DNA from: Arthrobacter cheniae
GTDB taxonomy: Bacteria; Actinomycetota; Actinomycetes; Actinomycetales; Micrococcaceae
DNA: 53,691 nt
Assembly: GCF_003602275.1 (NCBI RefSeq)
Contig: NZ_QZVT01000015.1
Coordinates: 1-53,691 of the forward strand
Direction of reading: 5' to 3'
Positions 16,546-25,124 of this stretch are shown here, one piece after another. A program made the position numbers and the translations under genes. Position 1 is the stretch's first letter; each line of letters begins with the position of its first letter. The notes under the pieces were generated by a model. It did not search any database, was not told where the DNA came from, and worked only from the letters and a program-made list of their open reading frames with translations.

Positions 16546-16940
16546 TCACCAGCGGGCCACGGATCGTGCGGCACCTCTAGTCGCGTCTAGTCGCGCCACC
16601 AGCGCTCGACCCTCGGCAAGGCACTCCTTCTGCTCCGTCGTGAGCTGAGTCCACGTGTGGCGGCTGATATCGAGCGACATGGAGGCCAACGCCCGCGCTG
16701 CACGGTGGTGACGGTCCTGAGCGGTGCGTTCGGCATGGGCAGGGAATCGGTTGCGAAGACCTCACTTACCAGTTCGTACAGGGCAGTGCGGGTTTCCTCG
16801 GAGGCGCCCGCCGCAGTGAGCTCGTCGAGCTTGCCCTGAACGACGGCGGCCGACGCATAGATACCGGAGTTCCTGGCGCGAGTGAGCAAACTTGAGACCG
16901 GACCGACCATGTCGCGCTCGGTCGGCATCGTGCTGCTCAT
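16546..16940 (-). pseudogene. Hypothetical protein with internal frameshift
   Basis: From ATG 16940 the frame reads MSSTMPTERDMVGPVSSLLT through LVSEVFATDSLPMPN. The continuation with coding character is in another frame: TAQDRHHRAARALASMSLDI, SRHTWTQLTTEQKECLAEGR, ALVARLDA, ending at 16546. A single indel near 16730-16740 would restore one 130-residue helical protein. Family not recognised. It may be a true pseudogene or an assembly error. Confidence 0.6.
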
Positions 16941-17060
16941 CGGGCTGCCTCGATTGCCAACGCCGCTAGGCTGGCTTCAAGCCAGCACCAAACCCGGCTC
17001 GGGAAAGGTGTCCCCCGTCGTCCGCACACATGGTGACTAGAACCCACGTCGGAGGCCCCA

Positions 17061-18932
17061 ATGATCACCACGCCAGCGGCATCAGCCAGCTACACAACCG
17101 TCGATTCGAAGGTCGGAGCAAACGAGCTCGCCGCCCTCCTGTGCCACCCCGAGCGCGAGCACCCCGTGGTGGTCATCTCCTCCACACGGGAGGGGCCGAT
17201 GATCAATCCGGCCGCCGTCGCCCAACGACTCGGGAGCAAAGCAGCGGTCTACTTTTTGGCCACCCCTGCGGTCGCATATCCCTTCGACGAGGCCATGCCG
17301 GATGAGACATCCGTTTATGGCGGCAGCGCCCGCTCCTACCCGACCGGGAATGCCTGGCACACCAATCAAAGAATATCCATGCTTCGGCTCGCCTACTCCG
17401 AAGCCGAGGGACGCGACGCTGTCGACCTCCTCGCGAAGGACGTCGAGAAAATGGACCCATACGCACCCCCGAGGACCACCTCGAGCACCCCCGTTCGAGC
17501 GAACAGTCCCGAAATCGTGGCAGCTGAGGTCGCGATCCTGCTGCCCCCCGACGGCGTGCTGCTGAAACTCGCCGACGGCATGGCTCGCATCGATACCTCC
17601 GTACTGGCTCCAGGGATTGGGCCCGAGCGGATGTTCGCACCCGGCCAGAAGCTCGCTGGCACGGTCAGGGAGGGATTACTGACCATCACCTCCGGGATTC
17701 ACACGGTCAACGAAGCAGTCGCCCACGCACCGCAGGGCGTTATCCACCCGGCCTTGGTCCTGAACGAGAAGCAGATCGCTCTGTTTCCCGGCTTGGTTGT
17801 TCGTCATACCTCGGCCGTGGAGCAGGGCAAAGTCATCGCCGTCCGCATCGAACTCTCCGGCCGCGCCGACGGCAAGGCTTGGAAGGTGTCCCCCGTCGAG
17901 AACGCGGAGCCCGGAACGGTTACCGAAGCGTTGTCGTTCTGCATTAACGCCCCGCCATGGATTAGCTGGAGTCCCAACGGCCGAGAACCCGCGGGCGAAG
18001 CCGAACTGATAGCTGTCGCTGAGCCGAAGGTCATGACCGCCGAGCTTCAGCCCACTCCTCTCCTCAAGGTTGAAGCAGAACCGGCTTATGTGGCCGATGG
18101 CTCTGATCTGCCTGTGCCTGTCCCCCAAGCGGCGACCCACACCAACATCGGTTCAGCGCTCGAGCTGATTCGGTCGACCCTGCACGAGCTTGACGAGACG
18201 AACCAGCGGCTTCAGTCAGAGGTCACCGAGCTGCGCATAGGGACCGAAAGGCAGAAGCCATCCGCCCCCGTACCAACCCCCGGTGCCGGCGGCGCCGCCT
18301 TGGACCGCGCCCAGCAACAGATTGCCCTGCTGACTCGCGAGAGGATTGAGATGGCCGAGGACCTTACTCGCGCGCTTGGGGATGCAAACACCCTGGCTGC
18401 GGAAAACGCCCGGCTGACGCACGAGAGCGAACGCCTGCGTGAGAGCATCCTCACCGAGCGCACCCGTGCCGCCCGTGCCCGGCAGCTTTCACGGGATATC
18501 ACCGCTGTCGGCGACACCGGCCCGCTTTTTGCTGACCGCGCGGACCAGTTCCGCCACGAAGTGTACTTGGAGTGGGTGGCCCGCATTCCTGCATCGTCCA
18601 AGATCTCCATGCCCCTGCAGGCCTACGGACTCGACGAAGGATTTATCGACAGCGTTGAATCAGTTCAAGGCATTGACCGAACCAAGATCATCGCGGTCAC
18701 CGTCGAGGTCCTCACCGGGATCGCCGATTCCATGCCAGGCAGGGAAATGCATCGCCTCAGAACCGGAGCCAAAGGTAACACTACCTTTCGCGAACACCCC
18801 ATCTACGGGACTGCGTGGAGGGTGTCCCTCCAGGTGAATACGGCCTCCGCCCGGCGCCTGCACTTCTGGCGCGGAGCCGATGGCAAGGTCACGTTCGCCA
18901 CCGTCGGCGTTCACGACGATATGGGTATCTGA
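17061..18932 (+). CDS. Large multi-domain protein of unknown function (coiled coil, RelE/ParE-like end)
   Basis: 623 residues, ATG 17061 preceded by GGAGG. Residues 1-125 form an alpha/beta domain (VVVISSTREGPMINPAAVAQ ... VYGGSARSYP). Residues about 155-290 look like S1/OB-type strands (ILLPPDGVLLKL, FAPGQKLAGTVREGLLTITS). Residues about 360-400 and 412-480 are coiled coil (ALDRAQQQIALLTRERIEMA and on). Residues 486-623 end in SARRLHFWRGADGKVTFATV then HDDM, which resembles the last strands of RelE/ParE-type toxins. These readings are by pattern only. No partner antitoxin is adjacent. Possibly an RNA-directed or phage-response protein (inference). Confidence 0.7.
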   Translation: MITTPAASASYTTVDSKVGANELAALLCHPEREHPVVVISSTREGPMINPAAVAQRLGSKAAVYFLATPAVAYPFDEAMPDETSVYGGSARSYPTGNAWHTNQRISMLRLAYSEAEGRDAVDLLAKDVEKMDPYAPPRTTSSTPVRANSPEIVAAEVAILLPPDGVLLKLADGMARIDTSVLAPGIGPERMFAPGQKLAGTVREGLLTITSGIHTVNEAVAHAPQGVIHPALVLNEKQIALFPGLVVRHTSAVEQGKVIAVRIELSGRADGKAWKVSPVENAEPGTVTEALSFCINAPPWISWSPNGREPAGEAELIAVAEPKVMTAELQPTPLLKVEAEPAYVADGSDLPVPVPQAATHTNIGSALELIRSTLHELDETNQRLQSEVTELRIGTERQKPSAPVPTPGAGGAALDRAQQQIALLTRERIEMAEDLTRALGDANTLAAENARLTHESERLRESILTERTRAARARQLSRDITAVGDTGPLFADRADQFRHEVYLEWVARIPASSKISMPLQAYGLDEGFIDSVESVQGIDRTKIIAVTVEVLTGIADSMPGREMHRLRTGAKGNTTFREHPIYGTAWRVSLQVNTASARRLHFWRGADGKVTFATVGVHDDMGI

Positions 18933-19006
18933 GCGATTCCTCCTCGCGACTGCCGGCTTGGTGCCGCTCGAGGCGGCCACCGCGGCGGGCTTCGTCGTAC
19001 CCGGCC

Positions 19007-19587
19007 CTAGTCCGTCACACCGAGCAGTGCAGCAACCTCATGGAATGCTTCGCGGCGCCGCTGCTCCCGCCTGGCTCGCTCTGACGGTTCCGGATGCCGA
19101 AGAGCGGTCCGCCGGGGGTGACTCCCCCGCTGCGTACCGGCCGGCGATGTCAGGATGCTTCCGTGTGAATCGCTTCCAGAGCAGCTGGGCCTCACTCCCT
19201 TGCGGAAGGACGACGTTGAGACGAGGCATGAGGTTGATCAGCCGGAGTAGTGGCTCGATTCCTTCAGTGACCTGCTGGCTGGTGAGTCCGGATGTCTGGT
19301 CGTGCCGGTACCAGGGGTAGGTGTTCCAGGGTGTGATGTCAATCGGAGCGATCTCCGCTGCGTCGAGCGGCTCGCATTGCAGGGCCGCGGTGTCGTCATC
19401 ATTCTCGACGCTCAGCATGCCCGAGCCCTTGGCCTCACTGGTCATGGGTCCCGGGTCCCCAGCCGCGGCCGGCGGGAGGCTCCTCACGGAGAGACTCGAC
19501 CAAGGCATTGATTCCGGTGACATGCGGCATGTGGGCACCCAAAGACTGCGTCTTCCTGAACCTGGGGTCGCTCATGCGTCTAGCCAT
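19007..19587 (-). pseudogene. Uracil-DNA glycosylase-like protein, frameshifted
   Basis: Three pieces in different frames: MARRMSDPRFRKTQSLGAHM then VTGINALVESLRE (from 19587); SEAKGSGMLSVENDDDTAAL, DITPWNTYPWYRHDQTSG, LLRLINLMPRLNVVLPQGSE; and HPEPSERARREQRRREAFHE to the stop at 19007. KGSGMLS.ENDD.TA, WN.YPWY and the C-terminal HP match actinobacterial UDG-superfamily proteins. At least two indels, so no intact enzyme is made as read. Convergent neighbour and phoD-like gene are unrelated. Confidence 0.7.
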
Positions 19588-19679
19588 GGGTTCGACCCTA
19601 GCCGCCGCTGCAGGCAGGACGATGTTCACTCAACCCATCGGGCAGGGGGCGGGCGACATTGGTGTCGATTTCGTGCGCA

Positions 19680-19712
19680 GTTCATGACGTGGCTCACCTC
19701 AGTTGCTTGAGT
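19680..19712 (+). promoter_or_regulatory. PHO-box-like direct repeats upstream of phoD
   Basis: Three consecutive 11-bp units: GTTCATGACGT (19680), GGCTCACCTCA (19691), GTTGCTTGAGT (19702). The first two resemble the actinomycete PhoP repeat G(G/T)TCAYYYRGG. Position is 37-69 bp before the proposed start, suiting activation under phosphate starvation. Confidence 0.45.
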
Positions 19713-19737
19713 GAACGGGTCAGTACCTCACATCATC

Positions 19738-19751
19738 AAGGAGTCACTATC
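19738..19751 (+). promoter_or_regulatory. Ribosome binding site and ATC start of phoD
   Basis: AAGGAG (19738-19743), five spacer bases, then ATC (19749-19751). No ATG, GTG or TTG lies at a proper distance; the upstream in-frame TTG and GTG codons have no Shine-Dalgarno sequence and would extend the Tat signal oddly. Confidence 0.5.
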
Positions 19752-21284
19752 CCGCGTTCCTTCGCTCCGTCCCGTCGTGGTTTCCTCGCTTGGTCCGGAG
19801 GAGCGGCCGCGACGGCCACCCTGTACGGGCTTTCCACAGCTCCCGCCTGGGCAGCTCCGCGTTTTCCTCAAAGCCCCTTCACCCTAGGTATCGCCTCCGG
19901 TGATCCCACTCCTGACGGCATCGTGCTGTGGACCCGTCTCGCACCGGAGCCCCAGGCCGCAGACGGTCTCGGAGGAATGCCCCCGTACAAGGTCCAGGTG
20001 AACTGGCAGGTTGCCACTGACCCGGAATTTCGCAACGTGGTCAAAGCAGGCAGCGAGAGCGCTACCCCGGAGCTGGCACACTCCGTGCACACCGAGGTCA
20101 ACGGGCTGCGCCCATCTGCCGACTACTGGTTCCGCTTCCGCGTCGGCGCTGAGGAGAGCCCGGTCGGGCACACCCGAACCGCACCTGCGGCCGGGTCGGA
20201 CCCGAGACGGATCACCTTCGCGCTGGCCTCCTGCCAGTCCTGGGCTGGCGGCCGTTACGCCGCCTATCGAACCATGGCGCAGGAGGACCTTGACCTCGTC
20301 GTCCACGTGGGCGACTACACCTACGAGGGCAAGAACCACGAGTCCCTGGCCGACTTCCGCAACAACCACGCGAAGTACAAGAGCTCGCCCGATCTGCAGG
20401 CCGCACACGCGCGGTTCCCGTTCGTGGTCACCTTCGACGACCACGAGATCGAGAACAACTGGGCCGACGGCGTCTCCCAACCCGACAACGAGGCCTCCAA
20501 CGACCCGCAGCGTTTCCTCCAACTACGCGCCAACGCCTTCCAGGCCTACTACGAGCACCTGCCGCTGCGCCGCCCGCAACGCCCCACAGGACCGGCCATG
20601 GTCCTGTATCGCGGCCTGGACTACGGCAACCTGGCACGGTTCCATGTCCTGGACACCCGCCAATACCGATCTGACCAGCTCACGGAAAACTTCCCCGGCG
20701 GCCCGCAGCACCCAGACGTGTACAACCCTTCGCGCACCTTCATGGGCGATGCCCAGGAACAATGGCTCTTCCAAGGCCTCGCCTCCTCGCCCGCCCGATG
20801 GAACGTCCTGGCCCAGCAAACGATGATGGCCCAGTACGACTACGACCCCTCCGAGATTTTGTCGGTCAACCACGACCAGTGGGACGGCTACGTCGTCTCC
20901 CGCAACCGCCTCACCAACTTCATCAACCAGCAGGACCCGTCCAACCCGGTGATCCTCAGCGGCGACTGGCACTCCGCTTTCGTCAACGACGTCCTGCTCG
21001 ACCACGCCGACCCCTCCTCGAACGTCGTTGCCGCCGAATTCGTTGGCACCTCGATCAGCTCCGGTTGTGGCTGGGCACAGGCAATCAAGAACGGACTGCC
21101 AGCGAATCCGCACACCCACTACATCAATCCGGACAAACGAGGCTGGACCCGCTGCACCGTGACCCCGGATGAATTCCGCAGCGATTACCTCGTGGTCGCC
21201 TCAGCCTCAGACACCACCTCACCGGCCATAGCTGATGCTTCCTTCGTGGTCCGCAACGGCCAACCAGGCGCCCAAAGAGCCTGA
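19749..21284 (+). CDS. phoD: PhoD-like alkaline phosphatase, Tat-exported
   Basis: 511 residues if translation starts at ATC 19749. Tat signal SRRGFLAWSGGAAATATLYG begins at residue 8 and ends near APAWA. A PhoD N-terminal beta domain (LGIASGDPTPDGIVLWTRL) precedes the metallophosphoesterase core: VHVGDYTYEG, FDDHEIENNW, FHVLDTRQYR and SGDWHSAF supply metal and substrate ligands. Family enzymes are Ca/Fe-dependent phosphomono- and diesterases releasing phosphate outside the cell. PHO-box-like repeats upstream and a phoX-like gene 4 kb away support phosphate control. Length and motifs are complete. Confidence 0.9.
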   Translation: MPRSFAPSRRGFLAWSGGAAATATLYGLSTAPAWAAPRFPQSPFTLGIASGDPTPDGIVLWTRLAPEPQAADGLGGMPPYKVQVNWQVATDPEFRNVVKAGSESATPELAHSVHTEVNGLRPSADYWFRFRVGAEESPVGHTRTAPAAGSDPRRITFALASCQSWAGGRYAAYRTMAQEDLDLVVHVGDYTYEGKNHESLADFRNNHAKYKSSPDLQAAHARFPFVVTFDDHEIENNWADGVSQPDNEASNDPQRFLQLRANAFQAYYEHLPLRRPQRPTGPAMVLYRGLDYGNLARFHVLDTRQYRSDQLTENFPGGPQHPDVYNPSRTFMGDAQEQWLFQGLASSPARWNVLAQQTMMAQYDYDPSEILSVNHDQWDGYVVSRNRLTNFINQQDPSNPVILSGDWHSAFVNDVLLDHADPSSNVVAAEFVGTSISSGCGWAQAIKNGLPANPHTHYINPDKRGWTRCTVTPDEFRSDYLVVASASDTTSPAIADASFVVRNGQPGAQRA

Positions 21285-21545
21285 CCGGCTGGGACAGGTG
21301 CGAGAGGCCCTGAACGTGACGGGATGATTTCCCCTGTGACTGACACTGTGACTCTCGGCTAGCCGATGTTGATCCGGCAACACAGTCAGAAGACTGTCGC
21401 TGTGATGATGGCCCGGGGTTGACCACAAAAACCCTCAACGGCGGTTCCTGCGGGGCGGGAGAGGGGCGCTCACGACCGATCGCTCGGCAGTCCAGCCTCA
21501 TAAGCTACTCGAAGGAATCCGTGGGCGGGGTCTAGCCTCGAGTCC

Positions 21546-21830
21546 ATGACCATCTATTCGCGGTACGAAGAGGTCGAAGTCATCCGCACACCTGATGACA
21601 TCCATGCCGATGTTGCAGGAATGATGCGGGAAGCTCAACAGGAGGTTGAAGCAACTACTCTGCGTGAGACCGAGCAGATCGTCTCCGTCGAACCATGGGG
21701 TGTCGAATCTCGGGTTTTTCCTCGAGCCGATGTTGGTGGCAACGAAGCGGTATTGGAGAGCCGGGACGTCTACTCGTACAGAGTGACCATCGACCCGCTG
21801 CCTGCGACCGGCTCAACTGGGCTCGCCTGA
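21546..21830 (+). CDS. Small hypothetical protein
   Basis: 94 residues starting MTIYSRYEEVEVIRTPDDIH, acidic, with mixed helix and strand prediction. No signal, membrane segment or known motif. Codon usage is consistent with coding and it stands alone between phoD and a minus-strand gene. Family not recognised. Confidence 0.5.
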   Translation: MTIYSRYEEVEVIRTPDDIHADVAGMMREAQQEVEATTLRETEQIVSVEPWGVESRVFPRADVGGNEAVLESRDVYSYRVTIDPLPATGSTGLA

Positions 21831-21861
21831 CAAGCTAAGGCCGGATGTGATAGGCGTTCAG

Positions 21862-22167
21862 TCAGCTATCGTTCTTCGCTGACAGGACGATCAAAGACCG
21901 CAGCAGAGGCCGCAGCTCGTAACGCCTGACCTCGGAGAAGGACGCTAGGGGGCGTCCGATCAGGTTCCCGATCAGGGTCAGGCGGTCAGTGTGAGCGGGC
22001 GGGTGAGCGTTGTGCAGGGCCTGCTGTAACTCCATTACCTCCCGCAGCCGCAGCTTCGTCGCTGCTGGTATCGCTCCTACGTCACCGATTTCTATGCCAC
22101 CGACCGTGGTCCCTGATGGCAGGACGGACAGGGCGTGCACCGGGCACAGGGTGAGGTCGAAACTCAT
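21862..22167 (-). CDS. Small hypothetical protein
   Basis: 101 residues from ATG 22167 (MSFDLTLCPVHALSVLPSGT). Sequence DVGAIPAATKLRLREVMELQ, RLTLIGNLIGRPLASFSEVR looks helical and coding-like. An upstream in-frame start at 22284 adds an unlikely Cys/Arg-rich leader. No family recognised. Confidence 0.5.
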   Translation of the reverse strand: MSFDLTLCPVHALSVLPSGTTVGGIEIGDVGAIPAATKLRLREVMELQQALHNAHPPAHTDRLTLIGNLIGRPLASFSEVRRYELRPLLRSLIVLSAKNDS

Positions 22168-22654
22168 ACCCCACACGCTACGGACGCAACCTGATGAGCA
22201 GCGAAGTGGCGCGATGAATCGCCCGTGAACATCAGCGACACGACGAACCTCGTCGACGAATCTCACCCCGAACGAGCAGTGCATTGAGGTGCTAGCTCGT
22301 CAGGGCGTTCGTGGGGCTATCTTTGGACCGTCTCCAGCTTACCGTTCGCCTTATGCAGCCCAGCGGCACCTCCCCGGCCGATTGGTACCGTGCGGGCTGC
22401 TGTTCAAAGCCGACGGCGACCCAACCCTGTTCTGCAGCGCATCCTGAAGGTTCAAGGAGATGTACGCCGCCCGAGCACTGCTCCTACCCTTGATGTCGGG
22501 CCTGCTCCACGCACGCTAAGCGCTCCCGACATGCAGATCGCCGATAACACCAGCGACCCGGCCTATCCCCCGTTCTTCCAGTATGGGACGAATCGAAAAT
22601 AGCTCGTGACCGGTTGACCTGTGCACTCCGATGAGAGGCCCAGGTTGGTCATCC
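22168..22654. other. Intergenic stretch, no gene recognised
   Basis: About 490 bp with only short ORFs. It ends exactly where homology to the GNAT at 43232-43687 begins. Confidence 0.3.
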
Positions 22655-22861
22655 ATCGCGTTAGCACTGACTCAAGCGAGGCTGGAGTGGATTCGGTTCC
22701 ATGCCGATCATGCCTACTATTTCGCAAATGAGCAGAACACTGCTTCGATTCGGTTGCACGAGAAGCTTGGCTTCCGTGCTCTCGGTAGCTTTTCTACGAG
22801 CCACGGCGTCACAGCCGACAATGGACAGTCGAAACTCATCCTCTTCAGAGCGTCCCACTGA
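22655..22861 (+). pseudogene. GNAT acetyltransferase C-terminal fragment
   Basis: 68 residues, IALALTQARLEWIRFHADHA, then YYFANEQNTASIRLHEKLGF and GVTADNGQSKLILF, collinear with the second half of the intact GNAT at 43232-43687. The acetyl-CoA loop and N-terminus are missing, so it is inactive. It is a separate fragment from the shorter one at 9850-9984. Confidence 0.8.
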
Positions 22862-22892
22862 AGGATTTTTCCATCGGGCGTTTGTTGCTTCA

Positions 22893-23474
22893 TTACGCAT
22901 ACCCTCGCTTGAGGAGGATTCCCGAAGAGCGCGCGAATTCTTTGTCGGTTGGGAGTTCGAAGTCGAGGGCGTTTGCGTAGCGGGTGATGATGTTGAAGAC
23001 AGTGGCCACGGCGACCGCGTCGGTGAGTTGGGAGCGCGTGACACCTGCTGCCAGGACAGCCCCAGCGTCATCCGCGTCCAGCTCGTGAGGTTCGCGCGTC
23101 ATCTTCTCCAGGAAACGCATGGTGGCTCGCAGCTCGTCCGGTATTGGTGCTGTGCTGTAGTCATCGAGGGCTGCTCGCACGGTCGCAGGTTCCATCCCGT
23201 GGACCGCGACGGCGCTGTGCGCGCCGACGCAGAACGGGCACGCGTTCCATCGGGCGACCATCGCGGCCATCAGTTCCCGCTCTGCCACCGACCATCTACT
23301 GTTGCCTCGCATCGTGTGCTGCGTCCACGCATTGAGTTCCGGCCCGGCGAAGCCGCGATGGTAGAAAGCCACCCGGGCGGCGTCTGGGAAACGTGCTCTG
23401 GACACTGTGGAGATGAACCGGAACAGCAGCCTCGTGCCGAACCTGTCTCCCCGGTCGATCTCAGCGAGCCGCAT
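22893..23474 (-). CDS. AhpD/carboxymuconolactone decarboxylase-like protein
   Basis: 193 residues from ATG 23474. Residues around 75-90 carry WNACPFCVGAHSAV: the CxxC of peroxidase-type AhpD proteins followed by a nearby His, the thiol pair that reduces peroxide via a lipoyl or thioredoxin partner. Helical throughout; FEPHELDADDAGAVLAAGVT and DAVAVATVFNIITRYANALD match the family C-terminal half. It overlaps the upstream gene by 14 bp, so both form one operon. Substrate not indicated. Confidence 0.85.
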   Translation of the reverse strand: MRLAEIDRGDRFGTRLLFRFISTVSRARFPDAARVAFYHRGFAGPELNAWTQHTMRGNSRWSVAERELMAAMVARWNACPFCVGAHSAVAVHGMEPATVRAALDDYSTAPIPDELRATMRFLEKMTREPHELDADDAGAVLAAGVTRSQLTDAVAVATVFNIITRYANALDFELPTDKEFARSSGILLKRGYA

Positions 23475-23790
23475 CGTCAGCACCCTTGATCGCGCGGGAA
23501 GCGGCGTCCCATCGTGACAATCCCGCACCGATACTCGCGGCCAGAACTACTTCGAACGCACCCTTGTCGGTACCGAGAGCAGCCCGCACATTGGCGACCT
23601 GCACATCGGTCACCCGGTGTGCGGCTTCGCCTATTCCACGAGCGAGGTCATCGTATGGCATTGCAATAGCGGGCCCATTCGATGCGCACTTCATGACCCC
23701 TGCGCGCAGTTCCACATCGGTTTCGGCCGACCCCACGACCTTCGCTTCAAGTGCTACCCGTCGCGCCCCGTGATCATCACTGGTCTCCAT
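23461..23790 (-). CDS. Second CMD-like small protein in operon
   Basis: 109 residues. EAAHRVTDVQVANVRAALGT and FEVVLAASIGAGLSRWDAAS resemble the helical core of carboxymuconolactone decarboxylase-like proteins, but the CxxC pair is absent. Its end overlaps the start of the AhpD-like gene by 14 bp. Such a catalytically bare partner could form a hetero-oligomer with its neighbour (inference). Confidence 0.7.
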   Translation of the reverse strand: METSDDHGARRVALEAKVVGSAETDVELRAGVMKCASNGPAIAMPYDDLARGIGEAAHRVTDVQVANVRAALGTDKGAFEVVLAASIGAGLSRWDAASRAIKGADDAAR

Positions 23791-23921
23791 GCCCCGAGAG
23801 TATCGATCAACTGGTCACACAACCAGCACTCCTGAGGTAGGGCAGTTTCATAAGCCGGTGGAGCATCGTGCACATATTCAGGGGTGAGGGCATGCCCGGA
23901 CGGAATTCTTCACCGGACGCT

Positions 23922-24794
23922 TCATGGTGTGCTTTCGCCTTTGTTGATGTGGTGGCGGATCGTTGTGTGGCGGGCGGGTCCTTCGTGGCCATTGATGCGC
24001 TCGAGTAGTAGCTCGAGTGCTGTTGCGGCTAGGTTTTCGGCTTCGGCGACCGAGGTGAGGGTTGGGGTGAGGCTTGAGGCTAGGCCGATGGAGTCCCAGC
24101 CGATGACGGCAATGCTTTCTGGAACGGGGATGTTGCGGGTTCTAAGCGCGCGTAGTGTGCCGATGGCCGCGAGGTCGTCGCGGCACAGTATCGCGTCCAT
24201 TGCTGGTTCGCGGTCTAGTACTGCGCCGAGCGCGGTTTCGGCACTGATGGAGCCTGGCTCGGAGCGGCTGATCTCCAGGCGAGGGTCAAGGGGTAACTCG
24301 TGCGCGGTGAGCGCCTGCCGGTAGCTTTCGAGACGTAGGGCAGATGTGCGGGTGAGGATGCCTTGTTCGTGACCGAGGAAAGCGATATGCCGGCGGCCCA
24401 GGGAATAGAGGTGATTGACGGCGTCAACAGCGGCTGGGACGTTGTCCATCGATACGTGGTCGACCTCAGCACTGGGTTCTGCCTCACCCAGGAATACGGT
24501 CGGAGTAGTGCCTCGAAGGGCTGCGACCTCGGCTCCGTTGCGGTTCTCGAAATGCAGAATCACTCCGTCAACCAAGCCAGAGCGCGCATCGGCGAAGACT
24601 TCTTCCTCCCCTTTGGCCGTCCCTTCAGTTTCGGTAATGAATACCCGGCAACCGTGCTTGGAGGCGGCTTGGGAGAACTCGTGCGCGAGTTCGGCGAAGT
24701 ACGGCCTGCGCAGATCCGCGAAAGCAAACCCCAGGACGTGAGCTCGACCTGTTGCAAGTACCCGTGCACCGTTGTTCGGCTTGTTCTCCCGCAC
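23922..24794 (-). CDS. LacI-type effector-binding protein lacking HTH
   Basis: 290 residues from GTG 24794; an in-frame TGA lies three bases upstream. The N-terminus (GARVLATGRAHVLGFAFADL) corresponds to the hinge of LacI regulators (NxxARxLxTGRxxxLGxxxxD), so the first 50-55 residues with the HTH are missing. The periplasmic-binding-like domain is complete: SRSEPGSISAETAL, MDAILCRDDLAAIGTLRALR, VIGWDSIG...PTLTSVAEA. No HTH codes could be found in the upstream 200 bp in any frame. Without a signal peptide it is not a transport binding protein. Divergent from phoX. Confidence 0.75.
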   Translation of the reverse strand: MRENKPNNGARVLATGRAHVLGFAFADLRRPYFAELAHEFSQAASKHGCRVFITETEGTAKGEEEVFADARSGLVDGVILHFENRNGAEVAALRGTTPTVFLGEAEPSAEVDHVSMDNVPAAVDAVNHLYSLGRRHIAFLGHEQGILTRTSALRLESYRQALTAHELPLDPRLEISRSEPGSISAETALGAVLDREPAMDAILCRDDLAAIGTLRALRTRNIPVPESIAVIGWDSIGLASSLTPTLTSVAEAENLAATALELLLERINGHEGPARHTTIRHHINKGESTP

Positions 24795-25121
24795 TGGTCA
24801 GCCCGATCGACGTGTCCTCTCCTTCCGTATCTCGCTTCCCTGCGTCCTAAAGGTGGGCCACATTGTGTAACTGCGAGGTTGGTGGATGGCTGAGCGACGA
24901 TGTTCTAAACCAACTGCCGTGGCGGAACGGTGTGCAAGAGTCTCGACGAATTGGCCCCCACCGTTTTCACTCTTTGGGGTCACCTGTTCCTAGGACGTGG
25001 ACAAGCCGAGTTTGTTGTTTGTTCACTTAGGCAACGTTTGAGCGTCTAGAAGGGGACGTTTAGGACTGCAACATTAGGGAGCGACTCATCTGTCCAATCC
25101 CTGCCCCACCTGGAGGCTCTC
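24795..25121. promoter_or_regulatory. phoX promoter region with PHO-box-like site
   Basis: 327 bp, no gene. GTTCACTTAGG at 25021-25031 matches the actinomycete PHO repeat G(G/T)TCAYYYRGG at all 11 positions; the neighbouring units (GTTTGTTGTTT, CAACGTTTGAG) are weak, so a full tandem box is not clear. GGGTCACCTGT near 24977 is another partial match. Confidence 0.4.
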
Positions 25122-25124
25122 ATC
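25112..25124 (+). promoter_or_regulatory. Ribosome binding site and ATC start of phoX
   Basis: GGAGG (25112-25116), spacer CTCTC, then ATC (25122-25124). No in-frame ATG, GTG or TTG precedes the Tat signal; the first such codon is GTG 25362, beyond the signal. CTG codons upstream lack a ribosome binding site. Confidence 0.6.
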
